Assembly (NCBI GenBank): GCA_000209815.1
Contig: FP929036.1
Coordinates: forward strand, 613,885 to 677,884
DNA from: Butyrivibrio fibrisolvens 16/4
Lineage (GTDB): Bacteria; Bacillota; Clostridia; Lachnospirales; Lachnospiraceae
Direction of reading: 5' to 3'
DNA: 64,000 bases
The notes below the pieces were generated by a model. The model was given only the letters and a program-made list of their open reading frames with translations, was not told the DNA's origin and did no database searches. The position numbers and the translations under genes are program-made. Positions 45,495 to 57,048 of the stretch are shown in pieces; the first letter of the stretch is position 1; each line of letters starts with the position of its first letter.

Positions 45495-47054
45495 ATGAAA
45501 AGAAGTAGCGGAATATTGCTCCCTATATCTTCATTACCATCCCCATATGGTATTGGTACCTTTGGAAAGGCTGCTTATGATTTTGCAGATTTTTTAAAGG
45601 CATCTGGCCAGAAGTATTGGCAGGTACTTCCACTGGGGCCTACTAGTTACGGAGATAGTCCATATCAGAGTTTTTCAACTTTTGCAGGAAATCCATATTT
45701 CATTGATCTGGAAACTCTTATAGAAGAAGGTCTTCTTACAAAGAAGGAAGTAGAGGCTGAAAACTGGGGCACCAATCCTCGTTATGTTGACTATGGTCAA
45801 ATCTATGAAAGTCGTTTCAAAATTTTAGAAAAGGCTAAGGAAAGAGGATGCAAGGATTCTTTAGGCGATATTGCCTTATTCAGAAAGCAAAATGCGTGGG
45901 TTGAGAATTATGCTTTGTTTATGTCTATAAAAAAGCATTTTGGACAGCTGAGCTGGCAGGAATGGCCAGAGGAAGATATTCGTCTTCACGAGAAAAAGGC
46001 TGTTGAAAAATATACTAAAGAGCTGGCTGAGGATATTGAATTTTATATTTACATTCAGTATCTGTTCTTCAAACAGTGGGCAAAGCTAAAGACCTATATT
46101 AATAGCCTTGGCATAGAGGTAATTGGAGATTTACCTATATATGTTGCCCTTGATTCCTGTGATGTTTGGGCCGAGCCAGAGTTTTTCAGTTTAGATGATG
46201 AAAACTACCCTGTAGAGGTAGCTGGTGTTCCACCAGATTATTTCAGTGAAACAGGCCAGCTTTGGGGCAATCCTTGCTACGATTGGAAGGCTATGAAAAA
46301 AGACAACTATCGTTGGTGGATTCGCAGAATCGATGGAGCTTCAAAGCTCTATGATGTTCTTAGAATTGATCACTTTAGAGGTTTTGATGAGTACTGGGCT
46401 GTTCCAGCAAAGGAAAAGACAGCTAAAAGAGGAAAGTGGAAGAAGGGACCAGGAATGGATTTGGTGGGCCTTCTTTCAAAGACCTTCCCTAACATAGAGT
46501 TTATTGCAGAGGATTTAGGTGAGCCTTCTCCTACAGTTGTAAAGCTGCTTCAGGATAGTGGCTGGCCAGGAATGAAGGTCCTTGAATTTGCGTTTGACTC
46601 AGGTGAGGCAAATAATTATCAGCCTCATAGCTATGATAAAAACTGTGTCTGCTACACTGGTACCCATGATAATGCAACAGTTATGGAGTGGTATGAGGAT
46701 GCAGACAAAAAGGACAGGGATTACGCCTCCAAGTATTTAGGAATCTCAAAATCAGAGGGATTCAACTGGGGACTTATAAGAGGTGGAATGTCATCTGTAG
46801 CCGTTTTATTTGTGGCACAGATGCAGGATTTCTTAGGCCTTGGCAAGTACAATCGTATTAATGTGCCTGGTACAGATAGTGGTAACTGGCAGTGGAGATT
46901 ACTTGCAAAGGAGCCAACTACAGAGCTGGCTAAGAAAATTTTTGATATGTCTCTTCTTTACGAGAGAACAACAAAACCACCAAAGCCAAAGAAACCGGAA
47001 AAACCACAAAAACCACAAAAGAAACAAGCAAAGAAAGCTTCTTCAAAAAAATAA
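45495..47054 (+). CDS. malQ: 4-alpha-glucanotransferase (amylomaltase, GH77)
   Basis: A 519-residue cytoplasmic GH77 enzyme that transfers alpha-1,4-glucan segments between maltooligosaccharides, releasing glucose. RSSGILLPISSLPSPYGIG opens the barrel; LRIDHFRGFDEYWA holds the nucleophile Asp, FIAEDLG the acid/base Glu and YTGTHDNATV the third acidic residue. The last ~30 residues form a Lys/Pro tail (PPKPKKPEKPQKPQKKQ) not part of the usual enzyme. The gene ends a LacI-importer-malQ unit, consistent with maltodextrin use. Confidence 0.92.
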   Translation: MKRSSGILLPISSLPSPYGIGTFGKAAYDFADFLKASGQKYWQVLPLGPTSYGDSPYQSFSTFAGNPYFIDLETLIEEGLLTKKEVEAENWGTNPRYVDYGQIYESRFKILEKAKERGCKDSLGDIALFRKQNAWVENYALFMSIKKHFGQLSWQEWPEEDIRLHEKKAVEKYTKELAEDIEFYIYIQYLFFKQWAKLKTYINSLGIEVIGDLPIYVALDSCDVWAEPEFFSLDDENYPVEVAGVPPDYFSETGQLWGNPCYDWKAMKKDNYRWWIRRIDGASKLYDVLRIDHFRGFDEYWAVPAKEKTAKRGKWKKGPGMDLVGLLSKTFPNIEFIAEDLGEPSPTVVKLLQDSGWPGMKVLEFAFDSGEANNYQPHSYDKNCVCYTGTHDNATVMEWYEDADKKDRDYASKYLGISKSEGFNWGLIRGGMSSVAVLFVAQMQDFLGLGKYNRINVPGTDSGNWQWRLLAKEPTTELAKKIFDMSLLYERTTKPPKPKKPEKPQKPQKKQAKKASSKK

Positions 47055-47069
47055 TTTTTTCTTCTTCTT

Positions 47070-47107
47070 AAGAGCTTGCAAGAGTAAATCTCTCGCAAGC
47101 TCTTTTA
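47070..47107 (+). terminator. Intrinsic terminator of the malQ unit
   Basis: AAGAGCTTGC / GCAAGCTCTT stem, followed by TTTTAA. Confidence 0.75.
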
Positions 47108-47208
47108 ATGTTTATCAAAAAAATACCACTATAGAAAAATAAAAATACTTTAAAACTATTTTGATTAAGTTATTATTGAAGAAGTAGATTTTATTCAGGA
47201 GGTGTGTT

Positions 47209-49612
47209 ATGCAAAAATGGTCCAGATTATTATATCAGCCAGCTTTACCTTTATATGGCGATAGAAGGGTGACTGGCTGCGAGGAACATATAAAGCTTTC
47301 AAGAAAAGCAGCTAGTGAGGGAATGGTTCTCCTTGAAAATGATGGGGTGCTGCCACTTTCAAAGAAACAGCCACTTGCACTTTTTGGTAAAGGCAGCGTT
47401 GATTATGTAAAAGGTGGCGGTGGCTCAGGAGATGTATATTGCAAATATGTACATAGCTTATATGATGGCCTGAAGGCTAAAGGGGTGTCAGTATACGAGC
47501 CACTTATCAGCTATTATAAAGAGGATTTAAAGGAACAATATGGTAAGGGAAGAGTTCCTGGAATGACCTCTGAGCCAGAAGTATCTGAAGAGCTATTAAA
47601 GGGGGCTATCGCATATACGGATACAGCTGTTATTGTAATCTCCAGATTTTCAGGAGAGGGCTGGGATAGAAGCGATGTTGAATGCAACAACGAATATAAT
47701 CCTTGGGAATCAGAGACCTCTATGCCAAAGATTTCAGGAGAGATTTTCCCTAATGGAGATTTCTATCTTACAGACGAAGAAAAAAAGCTTGTAGATATCG
47801 TAAAAGCGAATTTCAAAAAGTAATTGCGGTAGTAAATATTGGCGGAATCATCGATTTGAGATGGATCAAGGAATATGGTATTAACGGTGCGCTTTATATG
47901 GGACAAGGTGGAATGGAAGGCGGCGATGCAGCAGCTGATATTCTTCTTGGAGATGTGAATCCATCCGGAAGACTTGTAGATACTTTTGCAGGTACCTTGG
48001 AGGATTATCCATCTACAGAAGGATTCCATGAGTCCTTTGATTATGTAAATTATAATGAGGACATTTATGTAGGTTACAGATATTTCCTCACTATTCCTGA
48101 AGCTGAAAAGAAGATTGTTTATCCATTTGGATATGGAAAAAGCTACACAAGCTTTGAAAGCAATATAGTGGCAATGTCACTTTGTGATGATACATTTTAC
48201 TTTACTGTAAAGGTTACAAACACTGGCAGCATTCCAGGAAAGAATGTTGTACAGCTATACTATAGTGCGCCACAGGGCAAGCTTGGAAAGCCAGCCAGAG
48301 AGCTGGGAGCTTTTGCAAAGACCAGAGTTTTGGGCCCAAATGAGAGCCAGGTTATAACACTATCCGTTAGCAAATATCAGATTTCATCTTATGATGATTT
48401 GGGCAAGGTTAAGGAAGCTTGCTATGTATTAGAAAAAGGCGAGTACAAATTCTTCCTTGGAAATGATTCTTTGGATGTGGCAGCTACAAACCTGGTATGG
48501 AACAACGAGGAAGATGAGGTTGTGGCAACACTTTCTCATAAATTAGCTCCAGTTGAGCTGGAAAAAGAATGCTTGCAGATGGTAGCTATGAGGAATTACC
48601 ACAGGGGCAGCATAAGGATATAAATGAAAGCATCATTAAGAAAATGGAGCCAGGAACAGAGGAGGGACTAACACCTTCTGTTAGGGCAAGGGATAGCTAT
48701 TGCTTGATTTACCCATACAAGGAAGGGGCCCATCCACTATCCGATGTGGCAGAGGGAAAGATTACTCTTGATGAATTTATGGAGCAGTTATCTACAGAAG
48801 ATTTGATGAATCTTGTAGGTGGTCAGCCAAATACTGGTGTTGCCAATACTTTCGGTTTTGGTAATCTCCCAGAATATGGCGTGCCTAGTGCTATGACAGC
48901 TGATGGACCTGCCGGAGTAAGAATTGCCCCAGAAACGGGAATCCTCACCACAGCCTTCCCTTGTGCTACACTTTTAGCTTGCACTTGGAACACGCATCTT
49001 ATTGCTCAGGTAGGTAAAGCCGGTGGCGAAGAGATAAAGGAAAATAATCTTGCAGTTTGGCTTACCCCTGCAATCAATATTCATCGTAGTCCACTTTGCG
49101 GAAGAAACTTTGAGTATTATTCTGAGGATCCGCTTTTGGCAGGAAAGCTTGGAGCAGCTCTTGTAGATGGTATTCAGTGCAATCATGTAGGTGCTTCTGT
49201 AAAGCATTTTGCTTGTAATAATAAGGAGACAAATAGAAAGCACAGCGATTCAAGAGTATCTGAGAGAGCCTTGAGAGAAATCTATTTGAAGGCCTTCGAG
49301 ATTGTTGTAAAGGAAGCACAGCCATACACTATTATGAGCGCTTATAATGCTGTAAATGGCGAGAGAGCTTCTGAAAGTCACGATTTACTTACAGGAATTC
49401 TCCGAGAAGAGTGGGGCTATGAAGGAATGGTTACATCAGATTGGTGGACCAGAGGAGAGCAGTACAAGGAAGTAAATGCAGGAAATGACCTGAAGATGGG
49501 AAATGGCTTTGTTGATAGGTTGAAGCTGGCGGATGAAAAAGGTGCATTAGACCATGACCAGTTAAAACTTAATGCAAAGAGAATTCTTAATACTATCCTG
49601 AAGTTCGATTAA
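47209..49612 (+). CDS. GH3 beta-glucosidase with reversed domain order (two frameshifts)
   Basis: Restored length 801 residues, behind AGGAGGT. The alpha/beta sandwich usually at the C-terminus comes first (RKAASEGMVLLENDGVLPL near residue 25), then a fibronectin-like domain (~330-450), and the catalytic barrel last, with KHFACNN and nucleophile Asp in GMVTSDWW. This permuted order is known in Butyrivibrio fibrisolvens BglA. A5 runs at 47815-47819 and 48562-48566 break the frame; one A at each restores ANFKKVIAVV and LEKRMLADGSYEELP. There is no signal peptide, so it hydrolyses imported beta-glucosides inside the cell. It opens the beta-glucan gene set. Confidence 0.85.
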
Positions 49613-49632
49613 TTGAAAATAAGAAGAAATAT

Positions 49633-49669
49633 AAAAAGGACACCATCCTAAAAAAGGTGTCCTTTTTTT
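49633..49669 (+). terminator. Intrinsic terminator
   Basis: AAAAAGGACACC / GGTGTCCTTTTT stem with T7. Confidence 0.85.
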
Positions 49670-49750
49670 AGTGTCTTGCCTTTTCTAAGATTAAATGAAG
49701 TAAGTTACAGGAATATGAAATTTGCAGAAGAAAATTTAGAAGAGGTAAAT

Positions 49751-52466
49751 ATGAGCAAGATAAATTACGTGGACAAAAATGGAACCTTTGAACTAAAGAA
49801 TCCAGAGCACACTAGTGGATTATATTTGCCGATGGCAAGTAAAAAGGATTAAAAAGTGCAGTTACGCCTGATTTTGGTGGTGATGCAAAAACAGACCAAA
49901 ATCATTTTATGATTGCACCTAAAAGCATATTAAATCTAAGCAATGACAGAGATACCAGAAATTTCTTTCTAGTGATGGATGGGAAATTATGGTCCGTAAC
50001 AGGTGTTTCTGCTGAACAGGAAGCTAATAGATTTACAGATAAAGAGGACAGTACAAAGCTTACAGCAGGAAGAATGTGGCAGAGGGTAGAGAGAAATCAC
50101 ACTTCAGGTAGGCTGAAAAGCTCTACAACTATTTTTGATACCCTCGACCATAATGCGGAGATAATGCTTGTAACTATTGAAAATCTTTCTGATGAGGATT
50201 TGTTTTTTGAGCCTGTGGCAGCCATACCGCTATATGGCAGAAGTGCTGACAATCTAAGGGATCATAGACATGTTACATCCCTGCTAAATCGTGCAGTGAT
50301 TACTGATGATGGCGTGGTTATGCATCCAACTCTTTCTTTTGATGAGAGAGGACATCAGAAAAATGACATGTCTTATTTCGTGTTTGGAAGAGATGAAAAT
50401 GGCAATAAACCAAATAGATTTATTGCGGATGTTGAGGATTATCTTGGAGCAGGTGGTACATTCCTCAGACCTCGTAGCCTGTTAGATAAGAAAAGTAAGG
50501 ATACTATCTGGAAAAAGCCCACAGAGGCTATTGATGGCAAAGAGATTGTAGCTGTTCTTCGATTCCCTAAGTGCACCTTGAAAAAGAGTGAAAGCTGTAG
50601 CTTTCAGATAGTTACAGGAATGGTTGACGATGAAAATATCGCAGAAATGGATATTATCAGAAGATTAATTTATTCCAAAACTCAGGTGGAAAATCTTTTT
50701 GAAACCACAAAAATTACTGGAATAGTGTTGCTGATATTATTTTTGAAACTGGCAATGAAAGATTCGATGGATTTATGAAATGGGTGTCTTTTCAGCCAGA
50801 GCTTAGACGCATATTTGGCTGTTCATTCCTGCCTCATCACGATTATGGAAGAGGTGGAAGAGGTTGGAGAGATTTATGGCAGGACTGTCTGGCACTTCTT
50901 CTTACAGACCCTACCCAGGTTAGGGATATGCTTGTTAACAATTTCAAGGGAGTGAGACTGGATGGAACCAATGCCACAATAATTGGAGATAAAAAAGGCG
51001 AATTCAAGGCAGATAGAAACGGAATTCCTAGAGTTTGGATGGACCACGGCTTTTGGCCATTTTTGACGGTAAAGCTATATATGGACCAGACCGGTGATTT
51101 GGATATCTTAAATGAAAAGGTGTCATACTTTAAGGATGCACTTATAAATCGAGTGACAAAAAGAGATGAAGAGCATTCTAAAGAATATGGATTAGAACAG
51201 AAGAATGCAAAGGGTGAGGTATACAAGGGAACAATACTGGAACATATTCTGCTGGAAAATCTATGCGCCTTTTATGATGTTGGGGCACACAACGAAATAA
51301 GGATACTTAATGCAGATTGGAATGATGCTTTGGATATGGCACCAGATAAGGGGGAGAGTGTCGCTTTCACCTGTGGTTATGCTGGAAATCTAAAGGAGCT
51401 TGCTACGTATTTACGAATTTATAAAGCAAAGACTGGCCGTAGCAAGGTTTCAATTTTGAAAGAACTATTAATTCTTTTGGAGGAGGATTCTATTTTAGTA
51501 TATGGAAATCCTGCCAAGAGAAGGAAAGTGCTGGAGAAATATGTTCAGGCGGTGTCAGACGAAATCCTAGGGGAGACCGTCCTGGTAGAAATAGAGAAAA
51601 TATCTGTTTTGTTAGAGCACAAGGCGGACTTTATGATGAAGCAAATCCGCGAAGAGGAATGGGTGACAGATAAGGAAGGAAATGGCTGGTTCAACGGCTA
51701 CTACGACAATAATGGTATCAGGGTAGAAGGAGATTTTGAGAATGGCGTCAGAATGATGCTGACAGGTCAGGTTTTCTCCATTATGAGTGGAACAGCTAAA
51801 AAAGAGTCTGTGGCATCCATTGTAAAATCCTGCGATAAGTATTTGTACAAAAAGGGTCTTGGAGGCTATGCCTTAAATACCGATTTTAAGGATCTTCGCC
51901 TGGATTTAGGAAGAATGTTTGGTTTTGCATATGGTGAAAAAGAGAACGGAGCGGTGTTCTCTCATATGGCTGTTATGTATGCTAACGCACTCTATAAAAG
52001 AGGTTTTGTAAAAGAGGGATATAAAGCTATAAATGAGCTTTTTATGGCATCGGATAATTTTGAAATCAGCAATATCTATCCTGGAGTTCCTGAATATTTT
52101 AACGAAAAGGGGAAGGGCCTTTACAGCTATCTTACAGGAGCTGCCAGCTGGTACCTGCTTACTATGGTGACAGAAGCTTTTGGTGTACGTGGAAATGCAG
52201 GAGATTTGTATATAGAGCCAAAGCTTTTAAAAGAGCAATTTGATGAGGAAGGAATAGCTGCTATTCAGGTGCCATTTAGAGGACATCGATTTAAGGTTGT
52301 TTTCAAAAATACGAAGCACAAGGATTATGGAGATTATTCAATTTCAAATGTAATTATTGACTCCACAAGCAAGGTGAAGCCTCAGAAAAATCAGGTGATA
52401 ATTCCAGAAAAACTGTTGATAGATTGGAATGAAAAAGATCATATTGTGGAAATCGAATTGAAATAG
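49751..52466 (+). CDS. GH94 phosphorylase (cellobiose/cellodextrin-type, two frameshifts)
   Basis: Restored length 905 residues. GH94 enzymes split beta-glucosides with phosphate to give glucose-1-phosphate, saving ATP. The N-terminal domain runs LPMASKKGLKSAVTPDFGG ... DQNHFM, and the (alpha/alpha)6 domain contains LPHHDYGRGGRGWRDLWQD and RVWMDHGFWPFL, NADWNDALDM and YPGVPEYF, which cover the active site. A5 runs at 49841-49845 and 50709-50713 break the frame; one A at each restores it. The exact linkage cannot be assigned. GH3 upstream and a second GH94-like gene 14 bases downstream support beta-glucan use. Confidence 0.83.
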
Positions 52467-52480
52467 GGAGGATTAATTAA

Positions 52481-55400
52481 ATGCAGATAAATACTGAAGT
52501 TAAGGATGAGATATTTGACTATGGAAGAAAGACTCCTTTTGCCAGCTTCCTTCCAGGCATATCTGGTGTGGAAGGTATACCAATGTGGTGCTATTACGTG
52601 AATAGAGGGCAGGCAGTTGTATCCTTCGGTGTTCAGGACAAGGACCATAGCATTATGGAATTTTATCCAGCCCATACAGCATATCAAAATGTGAAGCGCA
52701 CAGGTTTTAGAACCTTTATAAAGGTAGATGGAGAGATTATAGAGCCTTTTTCGAAGGAAAACGACTCTAATAAAATGAGCATTTATATGAATGTTTTAGG
52801 TTTGGAGGATGTGGTTCACGAAAAAGGTATAAAGGTGAATGTAAACTACGGAACACTGCCAGGGGAAAAGATTGGGGCATTGATGCGTGTAGTTGAAATA
52901 ACAAATGAGAGCGATGGAGACAGAGAACTTGAAATAATAGATGGTATGCCTTGCCTTATTCCATACGGTGTAAATCAGGAAAGCATGAAAATGATGGCCC
53001 AGACCACAAAGGCCTGGATGCAGGTAGAGGATGTTGAAAACAAGCATCCATATTACAGAGTCAGGGTAAGCATGGAGGACTCCGCAGAGGTATCGAGGGT
53101 TGAGGGCGGAAATTTTGCAGTAGGATTTTTGGCTGATGGCACTCCTCTTGATGTAATCGTGGATCCTGGTGTGGTATTTGATTATGACCTTTCTTTAGAA
53201 AATCCAATGGGCTTTGTAAGAAAGAGCATAGATGCGTTGTTTGAAAAAAAGCAAAACACATCAAACGAGTTGCCTTGTGCCTTTTTTGGAACAAAAAAGC
53301 TTCTAAAGAAAAATGAAATTATCACTTTGTATGAGCTTATAGGTCAGGTTAGAAATAAGGATATTCTAGGCAGATTCCTAGGACAGAAAATCGACAGAGA
53401 GTATTTCCAAAAGAAGTTTTTTGAAGCAGCTGAACTTACTGAAAAGCTAACAGCTGTTGTAAATACAAAAACAGCAAATAGGGTTTTTGACAACTACTGC
53501 AGATATAACTACATGGATAATGTTCTTCGTGGGGGTACTCCTATCAGATTGACAGATAATCATACATTTTATGTGTACTCTAGAAAGCATGGAGATTTAG
53601 AGCGAGATTACAATTATTTTGCCATGTCACCTGAGTTTTATTCACAGGGAAATGGTAATTTCAGAGATGTTAATCAGAACAGAAGATGCGATACCTTTTT
53701 CAGTCCAGAGGTTATGGAAGACAACATTAAGATGTTTTACAGCCTTATTCAGCTAGACGGATACAATCCTTTATCTATTGAGCAAATGAGATATCAGGTC
53801 TCTGAGGATTCATTAGATGGACTTTGTCTCAAGCAACCTTTTACGCCAGGTGAGCTTGCAGCAGCATTAATGGATACAGGTGATGACAAGTTTGACAAGG
53901 AGCAAAAGGACAGATTTGTTCAAATAATGAGTGCGGCTGAAAAGACAGCAAATGCCAGATTTGGAGAGGGATATTGGAGTGATCATTGGACCTATAATCT
54001 GGATTTAATAGAAGAATATTTGGAAATATATCCAGATAAGACTGAGGACCTTTTATATAACACATCAGTAAAATCCTTCAATGCAAATAAAAAGGTATTG
54101 CCAAGATTTGAAAGATATACAAAAACAGAAAATGGCATCAGACAATACAATTATCTAGTAAATAGAACTGAAGTGGAAAATGCTTCTAGCTTTGAGTGCT
54201 ACAAAAATGGCAGGGAAATAGATATGAGCCTTATGGCTAAATTGATTTTGATGTGCGCTGTAAAGTTTGCCACATTGGATGCCTACGGCCTTGGTGTAGA
54301 GATGGAAGGTGGTAAACCAGGCTGGTATGATGCCTTAAATGGTCTTCCAGGTCTTATGGGTTCATCTATGAACGAAACCTATGAGCTTGCCAGAATGGTT
54401 GAATTTACAAAGGATATGCTTGGCAAATTTGATAACAATATCGTATTTCCGAAGGCGGTTTTAGAATTCGTTTCGGAGGTAAAGGATGTCACTCTTAAAG
54501 CTACTTCTGAGTTTGAATGCTGGAATCGCAAAAACGATATTAAGGAACAGTATCGAGCAAAAGTATATTCAGGTCTTGATGAAGAAAATAAGGAAATCAA
54601 TTCAGATGATTTAAAGCAGATTTTGGAGGTCTTTAGCAATAAGTTAAATGATTCAATCCAAAAAGCCGTAGAGCTTTCAGATGGTATTGCCCCTGCATAT
54701 TTTACATATGAAATCCATGACTATGAATGCAAGAAAAACGGAATTATTCCAAAGCATTTCAGTATGGTTAAGGTTCCATACTTCCTTGAGGGACCAGTGC
54801 GTTACTTTAAGCTTGGAAATGATGTAGAAGCTAAAAGAAATATGTATTCAAAAATCAAAAATAGTGATTTATATGATGAAAAGCTATCTATGTACAAGGT
54901 TAATGCATCACTTCAGGATGCCAGCTTTGAAATCGGTCGATGTAGAGCTTTTACACCAGGCTGGCTAGAGAATGAATCTATCTGGCTACATATGGAATAT
55001 AAGTATCTGCTGGAGCTTATTAGAAGTGGATTATATGAAGAGTTCTTTTTAGATTTCAAAAAGGCTGCCATACCATTTCTTGATAGGGAAGAGTACGGAA
55101 GAAGTACTCTTGAAAATTCATCCTTTATTGTAAGCTCTAAAAATCCAAACGAGAGTATTCACGGCAAGGGCTTTGTAGCCAGACTTAGTGGTTCTACTAT
55201 AGAGTTTATCAGTATGTGGAAGCTCATTTTCTTTGGAAAAGACATATTTAAATATGATGAAGAAAATGGATTGATTTTTGCTTTATCTCCAGCTATTCCA
55301 GAGTATTTGATTTCAAGTGGAGATTTAAAACACACTGTAAGCACTACATTACTTGGAAAGACAGAGCTGGTTTATGAAATGACAACACATTGCGATTACA

Positions 55401-55552
55401 TTCCAGGTGAATACGTAATTACGGATATAGAAGTTGAGCTTTTTGACGGGACTATTTATAGATTTAATAGGGAATACGTTACTGGAGAGGTAGCAAAGAA
55501 AATTAGGGATAGATTAGCTAAAAAAGTAACTGTAAAAATGACACCAAAATAA
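52481..55552 (+). CDS. Large GH94-like phosphorylase, possibly 1,2-beta-oligoglucan type
   Basis: A 1023-residue cytoplasmic protein without signal peptide. The N-terminal half is a beta-sandwich with GIPMWCYYVNRGQAVVSFG, followed by a helical region (YNYFAMSPEFYSQGNGN, RDVNQNRRCDTF) and the C-terminal LSPAIPEYLISS. The overall plan fits the large GH94 subgroup that includes the 1,2-beta-oligoglucan phosphorylases of Listeria innocua and Lachnoclostridium, whose genes lie beside a GH3 gene and an ABC importer as here. GGAGG precedes the ATG. The subgroup assignment rests on my memory of the family and of that gene order. Confidence 0.62.
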   Translation: MQINTEVKDEIFDYGRKTPFASFLPGISGVEGIPMWCYYVNRGQAVVSFGVQDKDHSIMEFYPAHTAYQNVKRTGFRTFIKVDGEIIEPFSKENDSNKMSIYMNVLGLEDVVHEKGIKVNVNYGTLPGEKIGALMRVVEITNESDGDRELEIIDGMPCLIPYGVNQESMKMMAQTTKAWMQVEDVENKHPYYRVRVSMEDSAEVSRVEGGNFAVGFLADGTPLDVIVDPGVVFDYDLSLENPMGFVRKSIDALFEKKQNTSNELPCAFFGTKKLLKKNEIITLYELIGQVRNKDILGRFLGQKIDREYFQKKFFEAAELTEKLTAVVNTKTANRVFDNYCRYNYMDNVLRGGTPIRLTDNHTFYVYSRKHGDLERDYNYFAMSPEFYSQGNGNFRDVNQNRRCDTFFSPEVMEDNIKMFYSLIQLDGYNPLSIEQMRYQVSEDSLDGLCLKQPFTPGELAAALMDTGDDKFDKEQKDRFVQIMSAAEKTANARFGEGYWSDHWTYNLDLIEEYLEIYPDKTEDLLYNTSVKSFNANKKVLPRFERYTKTENGIRQYNYLVNRTEVENASSFECYKNGREIDMSLMAKLILMCAVKFATLDAYGLGVEMEGGKPGWYDALNGLPGLMGSSMNETYELARMVEFTKDMLGKFDNNIVFPKAVLEFVSEVKDVTLKATSEFECWNRKNDIKEQYRAKVYSGLDEENKEINSDDLKQILEVFSNKLNDSIQKAVELSDGIAPAYFTYEIHDYECKKNGIIPKHFSMVKVPYFLEGPVRYFKLGNDVEAKRNMYSKIKNSDLYDEKLSMYKVNASLQDASFEIGRCRAFTPGWLENESIWLHMEYKYLLELIRSGLYEEFFLDFKKAAIPFLDREEYGRSTLENSSFIVSSKNPNESIHGKGFVARLSGSTIEFISMWKLIFFGKDIFKYDEENGLIFALSPAIPEYLISSGDLKHTVSTTLLGKTELVYEMTTHCDYIPGEYVITDIEVELFDGTIYRFNREYVTGEVAKKIRDRLAKKVTVKMTPK

Positions 55553-55572
55553 AAAAGTATCATTTTTTCAGA

Positions 55573-55629
55573 AATCCTCCCAACCTATAATTTACATATA
55601 ACAAATCAACTACAAATGTTGGGAGGATT
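55573..55629 (+). promoter_or_regulatory. Hairpin burying the ribosome site of the binding-protein gene
   Basis: AATCCTCCCAAC (55573-55584) and GTTGGGAGGATT (55618-55629) pair perfectly over 12 bases and include the whole GGGAGG site (8 bases before ATG 55635). The 33-base loop holds TATAAT (55586-55591), so a transcript begun inside the loop would lack the left arm. Confidence 0.7.
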
Positions 55630-55634
55630 GAAGA

Positions 55635-57032
55635 ATGAAGCTAAAAAAATTATTAGCAACAATTCTCGTAGGCGCTTGTGCTTTATCACTTGTTGCTTGC
55701 GGAAGCGATGGCAATGATGCCGTATTAGAAGGCGAGAACGTAGATTCAGCAACAGTAGGTAGCGAGGACGGAGAGAAACTTGTTATCTGGACACTTGCAA
55801 AGGATCTTCAGACCTTCGCAGAGAAATATGCTGAGGAGAATCCTGATGTTCAAATTGAAACAGTAGTAATCGAACCAGCAGATTATGTAACAAAGGTGCA
55901 GACAGCTCTTAACGGCGGTCAGACAACACCAGATATCATCGTAGGTGAGCCACAGATGCTTGAGGATTTCTACGATGCAAACTACTTTGAAGATTTAAAT
56001 CAGGCACCATACAATGCACAGGATTATGCAGATCAGATTGTTGATTATGTATGGAAGGTTGGTCAGGATTCAGAAGGAATTCAGCGTGCAATTTCTTACC
56101 AGATTACACCAGCAGGTATCTACTATCGTAGAGACATAGCTGAGAAGGTATTTGGAACAGAAGATCCTGAAGAAATCGGAAAGCTTTTTGCTGATTATGA
56201 CACAGTTCTTAATACAGCAAAGACACTTAAGGATGCAGGCTATAGAATCTTTGCTTCAGATGCTGAGATTAATTATTTTTCGGGGGATAGTGCGTGGGTC
56301 GTTGATGGAAAGCTTAACGTAAATCAGGCAAGACTTGACTATATGGACCTTGTAATTGATCTTTATCAGAATGACTATACTGCATATGCCAACCAGTGGT
56401 CTACACCATGGTATCAGGCTATGGCTGGCGAGGTACCTATCCTTACAGCTGACATCCAGAACTATGCAGATGATTCTGTAAACGTTTGGGATGCAGAACA
56501 GTTCGAGGAAGCTACAAAGGACCTTGACAAGACAGAGGTATTTGCATTTGGTCTTCCTAGCTGGGGCGTTCTTACACTTAGAGACAATGTAGGCGAGACA
56601 TCAGGTAAGTGGGGCGTTTGCTCAGGACCTGCATCAGGCTTTGGTGGTGGTACATTCATCGGTATCTCATCTCAGTCAGAGCACAAGGATCTTGCTTGGG
56701 ATTTCTTAAAGTGGGTAACACTTGATGAAAAGACAGCTGAGTGGTGGATTGAGAAGTCTGAAGGTGACACAGTTTCACTTGTATCAGTTCTCGAGAAGCA
56801 CAAGGATGATGAGAATTCAGTATATGGAAATCAGCATATGTACTCATTCTGGCAGGCACAGGCTGAGAATATCGACTACTCTAAGGTAACTCGTTATGAC
56901 AAGGTTATCAACGATGCTTGGGGTGCTGCTATTACAGCTATCAAGACTGGCGAGAAGAGCAAGGATGATGCAATCGCAGAGTTCTACGATGTAGTTGAAT
57001 CTACATATCCAGATATTACTGTTGAAAGATAA
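55635..57032 (+). CDS. Sugar-binding lipoprotein, family 1
   Basis: A 465-residue lipoprotein, lipobox SLVAC near residue 22, then an acidic linker and a family 1 fold. Its ribosome site is inside a hairpin, which suggests controlled translation. It lies between a phosphorylase and two permeases; the probable ligand is a beta-glucan oligosaccharide, inferred from context. Confidence 0.85.
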   Translation: MKLKKLLATILVGACALSLVACGSDGNDAVLEGENVDSATVGSEDGEKLVIWTLAKDLQTFAEKYAEENPDVQIETVVIEPADYVTKVQTALNGGQTTPDIIVGEPQMLEDFYDANYFEDLNQAPYNAQDYADQIVDYVWKVGQDSEGIQRAISYQITPAGIYYRRDIAEKVFGTEDPEEIGKLFADYDTVLNTAKTLKDAGYRIFASDAEINYFSGDSAWVVDGKLNVNQARLDYMDLVIDLYQNDYTAYANQWSTPWYQAMAGEVPILTADIQNYADDSVNVWDAEQFEEATKDLDKTEVFAFGLPSWGVLTLRDNVGETSGKWGVCSGPASGFGGGTFIGISSQSEHKDLAWDFLKWVTLDEKTAEWWIEKSEGDTVSLVSVLEKHKDDENSVYGNQHMYSFWQAQAENIDYSKVTRYDKVINDAWGAAITAIKTGEKSKDDAIAEFYDVVESTYPDITVER

Positions 57033-57048
57033 TATTTGATGATGAAAT

